This document shows positions 9,533 to 18,196 of a stretch of DNA of 64,000 nucleotides, piece after piece. The notes beneath the pieces are model-generated. The model was given only the letters and a program-made list of their open reading frames with translations, ran no database searches and was not told the DNA's origin. This DNA is from Alloscardovia macacae (GTDB taxonomy: Bacteria > Actinomycetota > Actinomycetes > Actinomycetales > Bifidobacteriaceae): positions 1-64,000 of the forward strand of contig NZ_MWWT01000001.1 in the NCBI RefSeq assembly GCF_002259705.1. Reading direction: 5' to 3'. Position 1 is the first letter of the stretch, and every line of letters starts with the position of its first letter. Both the position numbers and the translations under genes were made by a program.

Positions 9533-10084
9533 CTAGGCCTGCGCCCCAGCCTGAGCCTCAGCCTCAGCTCCAGCCTGCTTCGCCTCGTACGCGCGCACGG
9601 CATCGACTGCACGGCGCACCACGTCATCGACGTTTCCTTCTATGGACACCACCACGCCGTTTTCCTCTGGAGCGAGCGGTTCGAGAATGGCGAATTGGCT
9701 CGGGAGGAGTTCCGGCGGCATGAAGTGTCCTTTCCGCGCGGCCAGACGCTGCGCGATGAGCTCGTGCGAACCGTCGAGGTGGAGGAAGAAGACGTTCAGG
9801 TTTTTCGTCAGCGCGTCACGGTAGGAGCGCTTGAGTGCCGAGCTGGAGACGACGGTATTCTCACCGAGGCTTTCGCGCGCTACCATCCAGGCGTTAATGA
9901 CGTCGAGCCATGGCCAGCGGTCCTCATCCGTCAGCGGGATTCCGGCGGACATCTTCTCTATGTTTGCCTGAGGATGGAAGTCATCCCCCTCAGCCAGCGT
10001 GTAGCCTAGTGCGTCGCGTATCGCCTCGACGACTGTGGACTTTCCGCAGCCTGCTACTCCCATCACCACGATGTGAACGGCCAT
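9533..10084 (-). CDS. gntK: gluconokinase
   Basis: A 183-residue thermoresistant-type gluconokinase that phosphorylates gluconate with ATP to 6-phosphogluconate. The N-terminus MAVHIVVMGVAGCGKST contains the Walker A loop, and GDDFHPQANIEKMSAGIPLTDEDRWPWL is the family signature split over two blocks. The C-terminal tail is Ala/Glu/Gln-rich (EAKQAGAEAEAQAGAQA) and probably disordered. ATG 10084 is preceded by GAGGGAG. It is the first gene of the gluconate operon, with a good sigma-70 promoter at 10151-10179. Confidence 0.93.
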   Translation of the reverse strand: MAVHIVVMGVAGCGKSTVVEAIRDALGYTLAEGDDFHPQANIEKMSAGIPLTDEDRWPWLDVINAWMVARESLGENTVVSSSALKRSYRDALTKNLNVFFLHLDGSHELIAQRLAARKGHFMPPELLPSQFAILEPLAPEENGVVVSIEGNVDDVVRRAVDAVRAYEAKQAGAEAEAQAGAQA

Positions 10085-10150
10085 AATTACTCCCTCGAAA
10101 TGTATGACTTTTTTTCTGACGTTTTCGGACTTTTCGTCGTTCGTACTTGT

Positions 10151-10179
10151 ATCGTACGTCCGCAAAGACTCTTTGTCAA
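10151..10179 (-). promoter_or_regulatory. sigma-70 promoter of gntK-gntP-gnd with an overlapping candidate operator
   Basis: On the minus strand TTGACA (10174-10179) and TACGAT (10151-10156) are separated by exactly 17 bases. The motif GTAC-N7-GTAC (10143-10157) overlaps the -10 box and could be the binding site of the divergently encoded GntR regulator. The promoter is clear. The operator role is inference from position and partial symmetry only. Confidence 0.7.
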
Positions 10180-10275
10180 TTCTTTCGTACTCTTTGCTCA
10201 CCGCGTGTCGTGTCGTTATGCACATCCAGAGAGTATGAGCCCGCATCGCACGGCACGTTTTGCCCGCGTTCAGGC

Positions 10276-10281
10276 TAGGAT
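10276..10281 (+). promoter_or_regulatory. -10 box of gntR giving a probable leaderless mRNA
   Basis: TAGGAT ends 7 bases before ATG 10289, so transcription would be expected to start at or next to the A of the start codon. No ribosome binding site precedes this ATG. Leaderless mRNAs with a TAnnnT box at this spacing are common in actinobacteria. Confidence 0.5.
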
Positions 10282-10288
10282 TATGCCC

Positions 10289-10987
10289 ATGAGTACTGAT
10301 GACGCTAAGCATGTGGCCGTGGCAGATGCCCTCGCCCACCAGATCCTCGAAGACGAGTGGACGCCGGGAACCTCGAAGAAGCTCGAGGATATCCAGGCAG
10401 AATTCGAGATATCCCGCACTGTGGCACGAGAAGCCACGCGCCTGCTCGGCTCGCTGGACTGCGTGCAGTTTCAGCGCGGGACGGGCGTCATCGCCCTCGA
10501 CCCTGCGACGTGGAATGACTTAAATACGCGCGTCATCACGTGGAAGCTGCACTCGCGCTACCGCGAGGATGAGCTCCGTGCGCTGACCGAACTGCGCCTC
10601 GCCGTAGAGCCAGCGGCAGCTGCAGGCTGTGCACAGCACGGATCCGTGGAAGCGCGCACACGGGTGGGCGTGCTCGGCTATGAGATGCTGCGTGCCGTGG
10701 CTGAAGGCCGCCTGCGCGACTTCCACAGCCTCGACGTGGAGTTCCACTCCACTCTTCTCGCCCACAGCGGTAACCCCCTCTTTGCAGACTTCAGCGGTCT
10801 CGTCGAGTCCGTGCTACGCGGCCGCGTGGAGATAAACCTCTACCCTGAGCACCCAGCGCAGGCGGCTCTGGATGCCCATGCAGGAGTGGCTGAAGCTGTG
10901 GCCGCGGGGGATGCGAGCGCGGCGCATGATGCCATGCGCTCCATCGTCACAGAAGTGAATTCCGCGCTCGGCCTGTCCGCGCTATAA
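10289..10987 (+). CDS. gntR: GntR-family (FCD domain) regulator of gluconate use
   Basis: A 232-residue FadR-subfamily regulator. The winged-helix domain (about 5-75) includes DIQAEFEISRTVAREATRLL, the recognition-helix region. The FCD effector domain follows (about 95-225), with LTELRLAVEP and FHSLDVEFHSTLLAHSGNP. It probably represses the divergent gntK-gntP-gnd operon and responds to gluconate or 6-phosphogluconate; both points are inferred from family and context. The start at 10289 is chosen because of the TAGGAT box 7 bases upstream; ATG 10283 is possible, and the 70 codons before it are not protein-like. Confidence 0.88.
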   Translation: MSTDDAKHVAVADALAHQILEDEWTPGTSKKLEDIQAEFEISRTVAREATRLLGSLDCVQFQRGTGVIALDPATWNDLNTRVITWKLHSRYREDELRALTELRLAVEPAAAAGCAQHGSVEARTRVGVLGYEMLRAVAEGRLRDFHSLDVEFHSTLLAHSGNPLFADFSGLVESVLRGRVEINLYPEHPAQAALDAHAGVAEAVAAGDASAAHDAMRSIVTEVNSALGLSAL

Positions 10988-11007
10988 GACGTCAGACTGA
11001 CGCGCGT

Positions 11008-13401
11008 CTACTCCCCGTACACGTCCGTCTTCTCCAGCTGCTCCACGAGCCAGCTGGACTGAGACAGTGGACGCCCGAGGACGAGTCCTACGACTAGTGC
11101 AGGGATAATAAACAGCGCGAACTGTCCCAGTGCCACCCAGTATTCTGAGCCATAGGAGCCAGCGATGGCTGCATGCATGGCGCGCAGCGCATACGGGAAC
11201 GGGAGCAGCGGGTACACATGCTGGAAGAAGGATGGCAGCAGCTCCACAGGGAAGGTTCCACCCGAGCCTGCTATCTGCATGACCATGATGATGACGGCTA
11301 TGGCCTTTCCCACCGCGCCGAACGTGAAGGTGAGCGCGTACATAATCATGGAGAAGACGAGGCTGGCCACCCACCCCACGAGGAAGATGCGCGGAATACT
11401 GTCATGCTGAATGCCGAGGTACCAGAGGTCTCCCATGACGATGAGAGTGGACTGCAGTAGGGAGATGAAGAGGAAGGTGAGATAACGTCCCCAGTATTCC
11501 GAGCCGAAGCCGAGTCCGAAAGCCGCCGCGTTCCCCACGGTTTCAGGCTTCGCGAACACCGCCCCTCCACGAGTCAAGCCCAGCACAGCCGCCTTGCGCT
11601 TATCCGAGACATACACGCGCACCATGGAGACGAGGAAGACGCTCCCCACCCACGTGGCCAGGATCGTGTAGAAGGCGGACATGGCAGTGCCGTAATTGGC
11701 CACAGCGTACACGGCCGTACGCGACAGCTTCACCGGCGAGGTGAGCACGGCTGCCAGCTCCACGGCTGAGCGGTCACTGCCCGTCAGCTTCTGCAGCGCG
11801 GACGTGCCGGTCGCATACCCGTCCGACACACGCTGCGAAAGCCCACGTACAGACGAGGCGGCCTCCGAAAGCTTACCCTGCGCATCCTTCATGGACGTCA
11901 CGACGTCGTCCACACGCGTACTGGCATCCGAGCCGCGCGTGGATAATTGGGACAGGACAGAACGCACGGACGACCCCGCAGCCGCAGCGCGCGTAGACGT
12001 CTCGCGCAGCTGAGAAGCGAGCGCATCCAGCTGTGGCTTCACGTTCGTCGTATAGTCGGACCGCGCGGACTCGATGTCCGCTTTCAGCGCCGCCACGCGA
12101 GCCTTCAGGTCGTCCTTCTGCGCGGAAATAGTCTGCTGCGCCTTCTGCGCATCGCTCGACGCAGCAGATATCTGCGCGCCGAGGCCCGAAACATCCGAGC
12201 GCACCTGCTGCAGCTGCGCGATGATGGAATCGAGATTACTGAGCGTCCGTGCGCGCGCCTCACTCGACAGCCCACCCGAGCCTGAACCCGAGCCCGCGTC
12301 CGAAGCCTCGACCTGAGCGCGCACCGCCTGCAGCGCCGTCACGAGCTCATCATAGCGCGAGCTGCCCTCCTCGAGAGCCGAGCCGAGCGCCGTCACGCGC
12401 GCGCTGAGCTGGCCCGCCGGAGCGCTCACGCCAGAAGCCAAAGAGTCTATCTGAGCGGCTACGGAGTCGAGGCTTGAGCCCGCCGCGCTGAGCGCCTGAC
12501 TCACCGAACCAGACGACGCACTCACCGCCTGTCCGAGCGTCTTCACATTCGTTACCGTGCTCTGAAGCGCCGCACGCACGTCGTCACTTCCAGACGCGCT
12601 CGAGTTCATAATGTCTCGGGCTGAGGTGACCAGGCCCGCACTTGACTCGAGCAGCCCGGCGTACGACCCCACTTGCGTGCTGTAGGCGTCGAGATTATCC
12701 GCCATGTTTTTCAGACGCTGCACCGTGGTCGTCACATACTGCTGGGTATCCCCGCGCGTAGCGAAGGTGTTCACGCTCTGCGCCACATCCAGCGCCACAC
12801 TGGCTATGGTCTCGGAGAAGGTGCTTGAGACCTGGGACACGACGGTATCTGCGGCCTTTTCGGTAATCTTCGGCGCTATGGCGTTCGACTTTTCGTTAAT
12901 GTAATACTCGATGGTCGCTCGGCTCGCATTCGGCGAGAAGAGCGTCATCATCTGCGTACTGAAATTCTTCGGAATGACGATGGCCGCGTAGTACTCGCCC
13001 GAGCGCACGCCTTCCACGGCCTTGTCGCGCGAGACGAACTGCCAGTCGAGGCTGTCATTTCCGCGCAGCGAGGACTCCACGTTACTGCCCACGTTCACCG
13101 GGATGGACACGAGGTCCGAGTGGTACCCCGCGTCCTCGTTCGCCACGGCCACCTTTAACTGCCGCGTGTTCCCGTACGGATCCCAGCTCGCCGCGATGTT
13201 AAACCACGCGTACATGGCCGGCACGATGACGAGACCTAAGGCGACGACGAGACCGATGAGATTACGCAGGAGATGCTTCTGGTCGTCGAGGAAGATCTTC
13301 GCGACGTTCACGAGCGGGTTCTGCTTTTTCTGTTTTTGGACGGCCGGCTTTTTCGGCTGCGGCGGGCGCTTCTGCTCGGTTTTCTTCTGCTCTTCTGCCA
13401 A
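11008..13401 (-). CDS. YhgE/Pip-family membrane protein, second of a pair
   Basis: A 797-residue protein with an N-terminal transmembrane helix (LIGLVVALGLVIVPAMYAWFNIAASWDPYGN), a long extracellular Ala/Ser-rich coiled-coil region (about 220-560) and about five C-terminal transmembrane helices. This is the YhgE/Pip (phage infection protein) arrangement. Its role is not established; homologues are phage receptors or secretion-related membrane proteins. A Lys/Gln/Pro-rich cytoplasmic tail of about 35 residues precedes the first helix. I chose the TTG start at 13401 because AAGGAGGG precedes it by 9 bases and it lies 1 base past the stop of the upstream paralogue, so the two are translationally coupled. 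An ATG at 13452 lies within parS and has no ribosome binding site. Confidence 0.85.
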   Translation of the reverse strand: MAEEQKKTEQKRPPQPKKPAVQKQKKQNPLVNVAKIFLDDQKHLLRNLIGLVVALGLVIVPAMYAWFNIAASWDPYGNTRQLKVAVANEDAGYHSDLVSIPVNVGSNVESSLRGNDSLDWQFVSRDKAVEGVRSGEYYAAIVIPKNFSTQMMTLFSPNASRATIEYYINEKSNAIAPKITEKAADTVVSQVSSTFSETIASVALDVAQSVNTFATRGDTQQYVTTTVQRLKNMADNLDAYSTQVGSYAGLLESSAGLVTSARDIMNSSASGSDDVRAALQSTVTNVKTLGQAVSASSGSVSQALSAAGSSLDSVAAQIDSLASGVSAPAGQLSARVTALGSALEEGSSRYDELVTALQAVRAQVEASDAGSGSGSGGLSSEARARTLSNLDSIIAQLQQVRSDVSGLGAQISAASSDAQKAQQTISAQKDDLKARVAALKADIESARSDYTTNVKPQLDALASQLRETSTRAAAAGSSVRSVLSQLSTRGSDASTRVDDVVTSMKDAQGKLSEAASSVRGLSQRVSDGYATGTSALQKLTGSDRSAVELAAVLTSPVKLSRTAVYAVANYGTAMSAFYTILATWVGSVFLVSMVRVYVSDKRKAAVLGLTRGGAVFAKPETVGNAAAFGLGFGSEYWGRYLTFLFISLLQSTLIVMGDLWYLGIQHDSIPRIFLVGWVASLVFSMIMYALTFTFGAVGKAIAVIIMVMQIAGSGGTFPVELLPSFFQHVYPLLPFPYALRAMHAAIAGSYGSEYWVALGQFALFIIPALVVGLVLGRPLSQSSWLVEQLEKTDVYGE

Positions 13402-13402
13402 T

Positions 13403-16150
13403 TTACTCGCCCTCCTTCGCGGTCTGCACGGCGGATGTTTCACGTGAAACATCGCTCGTGCTGTCCGCGCTCTCTTCGTTCTCTGAGTTCTCCGAGCCCT
13501 CTGCACCGTCCGCGCTGTCCTCATGGCTCCACTTATGGACGATTCGCTCGAGCACCTGCGCGCGCAGAGCATCCTCAGACAGCTCGCTCATGCCCAGCTC
13601 GCGCTCGTAGATTTCGCGGACATACTCGAGACCGATGAGGTAGAAGTCTATGAGCACCACCGAAATAAGCCACAGCATAAGGAAGACCAGCTTCGCCTCC
13701 ACTGTAAAGAGCAGCACGAGGAAAAGCACTGGTATGACGAAGATGATGCCTATACCCCACGCCACGAGCTTCGGATATGCTTGCGCGAAGCGCGCTGCGC
13801 GGCGGCGGATGGACCGACCGAACTCATCGTGACGCATAAAGGACTGGACTGCCGAGCTCAGGCGGAAGCGCGGACGAGACCCCTGCGGAGCTTTACCCAC
13901 GAGGAGGTCCGTGTCCGCGAGCCGGCGGTCGAAAAGATTATTCAAATTCATAAGGTACGGCCGTACCACGAGCCCCAGCACGAAGGAGAAGACTCCGAAG
14001 AGCACAAGCATTCCGAGATTCTGCCAGTACCGCCCTTCGTAGAATCCGCCGATGGTCTCGCGCATGACATTATTACTGTATGTAAAAGGCAGCCACGGCT
14101 CGAGCTTACGGAAGAACTCCGGCATAATCTCTATAGGGTACGTCCCCGACGACCCCGGCACCTGCATGACCACGATGATGACCGCCAGTGCCTTTCCTAT
14201 GTGCCGGAAAGTGGATGCTAGAGCATAGATGAGGCTCACGAAGACGAGAGACGCCACCACGCCAGCGAAGACGAAGGCCACAGGATTTTCCATCTGAATG
14301 CCTATGATGAGGTCTCCCACCGTGGCCACCACAGCCTGCACCACGCCTATGGCGGCGAAGAGCAGCCAGCGGCCCATATACAGGTCCCGGTTCCTGAGCT
14401 TACGCTGACCGCGAGCGCGGCGCTGCGCATTAAACGCGAGCACATACTGGCGTTTCACATCCAGCTGCACGAGAGCGATGAGGGTAAAGCCGCCCACCCA
14501 CAGCGCCACATTTGTAAAGAATGGTGCGATGGCCGAGCCATAGTTCTTTACTGGGTAGATGCGCTTCTGCTCGAGCTGAATAGGGCTGAGCATGAAGCTG
14601 GCCACGGATTCTGTGTTCACATTCGTGCCGCGCAGTGCCTGGACGAGCTGACTCGAGTCGAGCGCCGCCATGTCGGTGCGCACCTGGGTGAGCTGACTGA
14701 GCGTGGAGTCCAGCGAGCTTTCCGTGGTGCCCATGGTCTGCGCGGTAGAGGCGAGCACGCCGCTCACCTGATCGAGCAGAGTCTGTGCCTGGTCGATGGA
14801 TGTGCCGAGCTGTCCGAGAGCAGTAGCCGTGGCCGTCGAGAAGGCGGATGCGCTCTGCAGGATGGAGACGAGCGAGCCAGAGACTGCGCCATTCTGCGCG
14901 CCTGAGCCCGACCCGAGCCCGGAGGCCGCTGCATTCAGCGCCGTTCCGCCGCTTACCGCCGCCGAGCCGAACGAGCTGGACAGCGAGCCCGCTGCCGCAT
15001 TCGCTGCCGTCAGCGCCTGCTGCGTCCCGCTCGTGAAAGAGGCGAGCGTGGTCTTCTGATTCTGCGAGAGCGTGCGCAAAGCATCGAGGCGCTGCCGCAT
15101 CTGCGTGTATGCGCCCGAGTTCGTGTCGAGTCCAGAATTCGCCGCGTTATCGAGGATGGTCTGGAGCTGTGCTATGGCCGCGTCATTCTGCGCGATAACC
15201 GTGGTGAGTGTACCGTTTACCGTAGCCACGTCTGTGCTGGCCGTGCCGAGCGCCGCGCTCATCTGGCTTCCCGCCTGGCCGGCTTGTATGCCGAGCAGAG
15301 AGAGGGATGCTCCCGCGGAGGCGAGGCTGGAGGATGTTTTCGCGCTAAATGTGCTGGCGGTAGACGTGAGCGTATCCGCCGTGCGTGCGGCGCTGCGTGC
15401 AGAGTTTTGCGCAGAACTGACCGCACTACGCACCGTACTGAGCGTGTTTTTCGAGCTTTGAATGCCGCGCGCCGTGTCCTCGAGCGCAGTGCGCGCCTCG
15501 CCCACTTTCTGCTTCATCTGCGTGAGCGACGCGCTCGTGTCATCTATCTTCGCGATGGCCTCCGCATGCGCGCCCTGGATGAGCTTTTTCGCGTCATCTG
15601 TACTGATGTTCAATTTTTCCGACACCGTCTTCGCCACTGTGCTCACGAAAGTCGAGTTCAGCGTGCGGTCGAGCGTAGTGGCTCCCGTATCGGTAATCTT
15701 CGGCGCTATGGGGTTCAGCTTTTCGTTCACATAATACTCGAGCTGAGGCTGCGGTCCGCTGGCCGTCACCATGTCCAGCAGCTGCTGGGAGAACTGCTCA
15801 TCGATGACGATGGAGGCGTAGTATTTTCCCGACTTCACGCCATCAATCGCATCGTTCTTCGTCTTCACGAAGGTCCAGCCGAGCTGCGTATTCTTTTTCA
15901 GCTGGTCTTCGAGCTGCTGGCCCACATTCACCGAGCCCGTCAGGTCCGAGTGTCCGCCTCGGTCGAGATCCGCCACAGCCACCGTGATGGCACTCGTGTT
16001 CGCATACGGATCCCAATTCGCTATAATGTTCAGCCACGCATAAGCCGAAGGAAGAATGGCTATTCCTATGGTCACGATAATGGCCACTGGATTCGTAAAA
16101 ATCGCCTTCAGGTCGCGCCTAAAGATGCCCCACACGCGCTCTACCCCCAC
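13403..16150 (-). CDS. YhgE/Pip-family membrane protein, first of a pair
   Basis: A 915-residue paralogue of the downstream protein. It has an N-terminal helix (about 18-38, VTIGIAILPSAYAWLNIIANWDPYAN), an extracellular domain with EYYVNEKLNPIAPKITD, a long Ser/Ala/Thr-rich coiled-coil region (about 190-530), five C-terminal helices and a further hydrophobic pair near 790-840. The C-terminus is acidic and Ser-rich and ends with a stretch encoded by the parS site (VSRET). The start codon is GTG (16150) with a weak ribosome binding site; GTG 16138 is an alternative. Paired YhgE genes suggest a heteromeric complex, which is inference. Confidence 0.85.
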   Translation of the reverse strand: MGVERVWGIFRRDLKAIFTNPVAIIVTIGIAILPSAYAWLNIIANWDPYANTSAITVAVADLDRGGHSDLTGSVNVGQQLEDQLKKNTQLGWTFVKTKNDAIDGVKSGKYYASIVIDEQFSQQLLDMVTASGPQPQLEYYVNEKLNPIAPKITDTGATTLDRTLNSTFVSTVAKTVSEKLNISTDDAKKLIQGAHAEAIAKIDDTSASLTQMKQKVGEARTALEDTARGIQSSKNTLSTVRSAVSSAQNSARSAARTADTLTSTASTFSAKTSSSLASAGASLSLLGIQAGQAGSQMSAALGTASTDVATVNGTLTTVIAQNDAAIAQLQTILDNAANSGLDTNSGAYTQMRQRLDALRTLSQNQKTTLASFTSGTQQALTAANAAAGSLSSSFGSAAVSGGTALNAAASGLGSGSGAQNGAVSGSLVSILQSASAFSTATATALGQLGTSIDQAQTLLDQVSGVLASTAQTMGTTESSLDSTLSQLTQVRTDMAALDSSQLVQALRGTNVNTESVASFMLSPIQLEQKRIYPVKNYGSAIAPFFTNVALWVGGFTLIALVQLDVKRQYVLAFNAQRRARGQRKLRNRDLYMGRWLLFAAIGVVQAVVATVGDLIIGIQMENPVAFVFAGVVASLVFVSLIYALASTFRHIGKALAVIIVVMQVPGSSGTYPIEIMPEFFRKLEPWLPFTYSNNVMRETIGGFYEGRYWQNLGMLVLFGVFSFVLGLVVRPYLMNLNNLFDRRLADTDLLVGKAPQGSRPRFRLSSAVQSFMRHDEFGRSIRRRAARFAQAYPKLVAWGIGIIFVIPVLFLVLLFTVEAKLVFLMLWLISVVLIDFYLIGLEYVREIYERELGMSELSEDALRAQVLERIVHKWSHEDSADGAEGSENSENEESADSTSDVSRETSAVQTAKEGE
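13436..13451. other. parS centromere site 1 (perfect 16-mer)
   Basis: TGTTTCACGTGAAACA is the exact palindromic consensus for ParB binding in most bacteria. It lies inside the 3' end of the first YhgE gene, where it encodes VSRET, and overlaps the upstream region of the second. ParB loads here and spreads to organise and segregate the origin region. A parB gene is present at the right end of the window. Confidence 0.93.
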
Positions 16151-16219
16151 TCTCTACTGCACCCAATTATTTAGACTACGCTTGATATTACACCCTGAGA
16201 GGGAAGATTGACCTTCCGT

Positions 16220-16765
16220 CTACTCAGAGCGCGAACGGCGTATCTCCTGCATCAGCCTGAGCACCTTATTCTGCCCCACACGCACGCCCTGCGCGCGCAG
16301 AGCAGCCGTCACGCGCCGGTAGCCGAACGCCGGACCGCGCGTATCCATAATGGTCATAATGGCCGCGCGCAGCTCCTCGCGGGCAGTATCCACGAGATGC
16401 GCCTGAATGTAATAATACGTCGAACGGCTCAGCTCCAGCGCTTCAAGCACATCCGTAATGAGGTATCCTTCGCTCACGAGGTCTCGCGCTATGGCAGCCT
16501 TCGCGCGGTTCACGTCCTTCGCGATGCGCGCGCTCTTCAGCTCATCCGAGTTCTGCATAGCCTGCTGCACAGCCTCGCGCGCGCTATTCTCGCCGAGCAA
16601 ACCCGTTTCTCCGAAACGCTTATACGCGGCGCACCACGCCAGAAGCGCCGCCTGCGTGGAAATGCCATACGTGGCGAGCACCTCGCCCATACTCACACCC
16701 TCCTCGAGGTGAGCGCGCACGGCCGCTATCTTCAGATCCGACGTATATGTCCGAATATCCACCAT
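16220..16765 (-). CDS. IS3-derived helix-turn-helix protein without a transposase catalytic domain
   Basis: A 181-residue protein joining two transposase-type DNA-binding modules. Residues about 5-60 resemble an IS3 OrfA HTH (SDLKIAAVRAHLEEGVSMGEV). Residues about 100-175 resemble the HTH_21 region at the start of IS3 OrfB (FGYRRVTAALRAQGVRVGQNKVLRLMQE). The DDE (rve) domain is absent and no inverted repeats or target duplication are visible around it. It has a GGAG box and starts 3 bases after the hydrolase stop, so it appears to be a maintained gene rather than debris. It may have become a regulator, which is inference. Confidence 0.7.
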   Translation of the reverse strand: MVDIRTYTSDLKIAAVRAHLEEGVSMGEVLATYGISTQAALLAWCAAYKRFGETGLLGENSAREAVQQAMQNSDELKSARIAKDVNRAKAAIARDLVSEGYLITDVLEALELSRSTYYYIQAHLVDTAREELRAAIMTIMDTRGPAFGYRRVTAALRAQGVRVGQNKVLRLMQEIRRSRSE

Positions 16766-16768
16766 ACG

Positions 16769-17920
16769 TTATTTCTCCGGCTTTCCCAGCAGGAACTCAA
16801 GCGCCGTATCCATCATCTCATGCACGGTCTGCGTCTGCTCTGCTTCCATCTCATGCCGCGAGTGCTCGAGGACGACCTTGCGGACGGGGGCGCCCGCGCG
16901 CTCTGCCAGCTCATTCTGCTTCTCCACACTCACCCAGGCATCATTCGGCGCCTGGAAAAGCAGAACTGGGACGGTGATTTTACCCGCGTTCTGCAGAATG
17001 TAATCTGTAAGCTTCCCCGCCGCTTTCATCCAGCCGTACGAGGCAGCATACATCTGATTCGTCTCTACTGCACAGCGCTGCTCGTGCAGCCACAGGGCAC
17101 GGCCGTGATTCAGACCGCGCGCATAGTTCTCATCAAAGACACGATTAAACTCCGTCTGATTCTTCTGGATGAAGATGCGCTTTTTACTCGCGAAAAAGGC
17201 GCCGAGATTCGCGATAAGCCGCGTGAGCCCATCCGACAGGGTGCTGCGCGGGGCCACCATGGGAGCTGTGAGGACGTATGCATCGACGAGGGCGCGCTCG
17301 GCAGAGTGCTCGGCCAGATGCTCGGCGAGCGCGAGCGCCACGCCTCCACCCATGGAGTGCGCGTAGACATGCACTGGTGCTGAGGTGGCGCCTGCCGAGA
17401 CATCAGTAGATGCCGGGCGCACCACTGTGCGAATCAGCTTTTCCACATCTGCTACATAGCGGCGGAAATCATCTATCCAGATGAGTCCGAGGTCCTCCAC
17501 GTCGCGAGGCGAGCGTCCATGTCCGCGATGCTCGAGAATGTAGATGCTGTACCCCGCCTGCCAGAAGTAATATGCCATCTCGCGCATGTGCTCGGCCATC
17601 TCGGTAAACCCCGTGAGCATGACCATGGCAGGAGTCTCTGGACTAGGATTCTTCGCACGAATGTGCACGTAGTGCAGCTTTCCCCCGTTTTCGGCGACTA
17701 CTGGCTCGGGGGCGCTCTTCATGCCCGCGAAGTCCGTGCCGGTTTCGTCTTCGGGACCGGCTGGCTCGAACCATCCGTCTGTCGTAAAAGCGTCGAGGAG
17801 CGCATGTACGCCGCGCATCCCCGTAAAGTACGTTTCGTCGGTCGTGTCATCGAGGAAAGTGACACCATACCGTGACGCTCTTTCATCTAACTGCATCGCT
17901 ATCCCCTGACCCTCATACAT
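16769..17920 (-). CDS. alpha/beta hydrolase, PldB / serine aminopeptidase S33 type
   Basis: A 383-residue hydrolase with the nucleophile elbow AHSMGGG (Ser189), the HRGHGRS motif before it (about 131-137), a late Asp in FQAPNDAWVS and a His in LEHSRHEME, which together form a plausible Ser-Asp-His triad. This pattern fits lysophospholipase/monoacylglycerol lipase-like enzymes. No signal peptide is present, so it should be cytoplasmic. Substrate unknown. The start at 17920 has AGGGAGAG upstream; Met9 (17896) with AGGGG is an equally good alternative. The IS3-derived HTH gene follows directly and is probably cotranscribed. Confidence 0.82.
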   Translation of the reverse strand: MYEGQGIAMQLDERASRYGVTFLDDTTDETYFTGMRGVHALLDAFTTDGWFEPAGPEDETGTDFAGMKSAPEPVVAENGGKLHYVHIRAKNPSPETPAMVMLTGFTEMAEHMREMAYYFWQAGYSIYILEHRGHGRSPRDVEDLGLIWIDDFRRYVADVEKLIRTVVRPASTDVSAGATSAPVHVYAHSMGGGVALALAEHLAEHSAERALVDAYVLTAPMVAPRSTLSDGLTRLIANLGAFFASKKRIFIQKNQTEFNRVFDENYARGLNHGRALWLHEQRCAVETNQMYAASYGWMKAAGKLTDYILQNAGKITVPVLLFQAPNDAWVSVEKQNELAERAGAPVRKVVLEHSRHEMEAEQTQTVHEMMDTALEFLLGKPEK

Positions 17921-18019
17921 TCCGTGTTCTCTCCCTTATATACTTCATCATATCGCATTTTACGGTCAGTTCGCTTGGGGTGGGTGCGGCGGGTGGAGGG
18001 TGCTTGTGTCAATTTTCCC

Positions 18020-18155
18020 CGAGGAGTGAGCTTTTCGGGACGCGAAGGCTGGAGCACACCCTTACGGAGCAAACATGATCGGCGTTTTTCTGCGGTTTTG
18101 TCATCTGGCTCTCTCTCGCCGCGGTGCGGATGTGTCACGAAAAGCTCACTCCTCG
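18020..18155. repeat. 18-bp perfect inverted repeat with a 100-base spacer
   Basis: CGAGGAGTGAGCTTTTCG (18020-18037) is repeated as its exact reverse complement at 18138-18155. The spacer has no coding frame. It could fold as a long hairpin or be a paired binding site. Confidence 0.85.
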
Positions 18156-18196
18156 CCGCAGGGGCGCGCTCGAGCTGAAGATTGTGAAGGTTTCCC

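Noticed and set aside
8810-10009. 399-codon open frame on the plus strand
   Set aside because: It lies over gntP and gntK on the other strand; the long opening follows from GC-rich codon use.
16208-17383. 391-codon open frame on the plus strand
   Set aside because: It is antisense to the hydrolase and IS3-derived genes, with no family similarity and the composition of a reverse-frame shadow.
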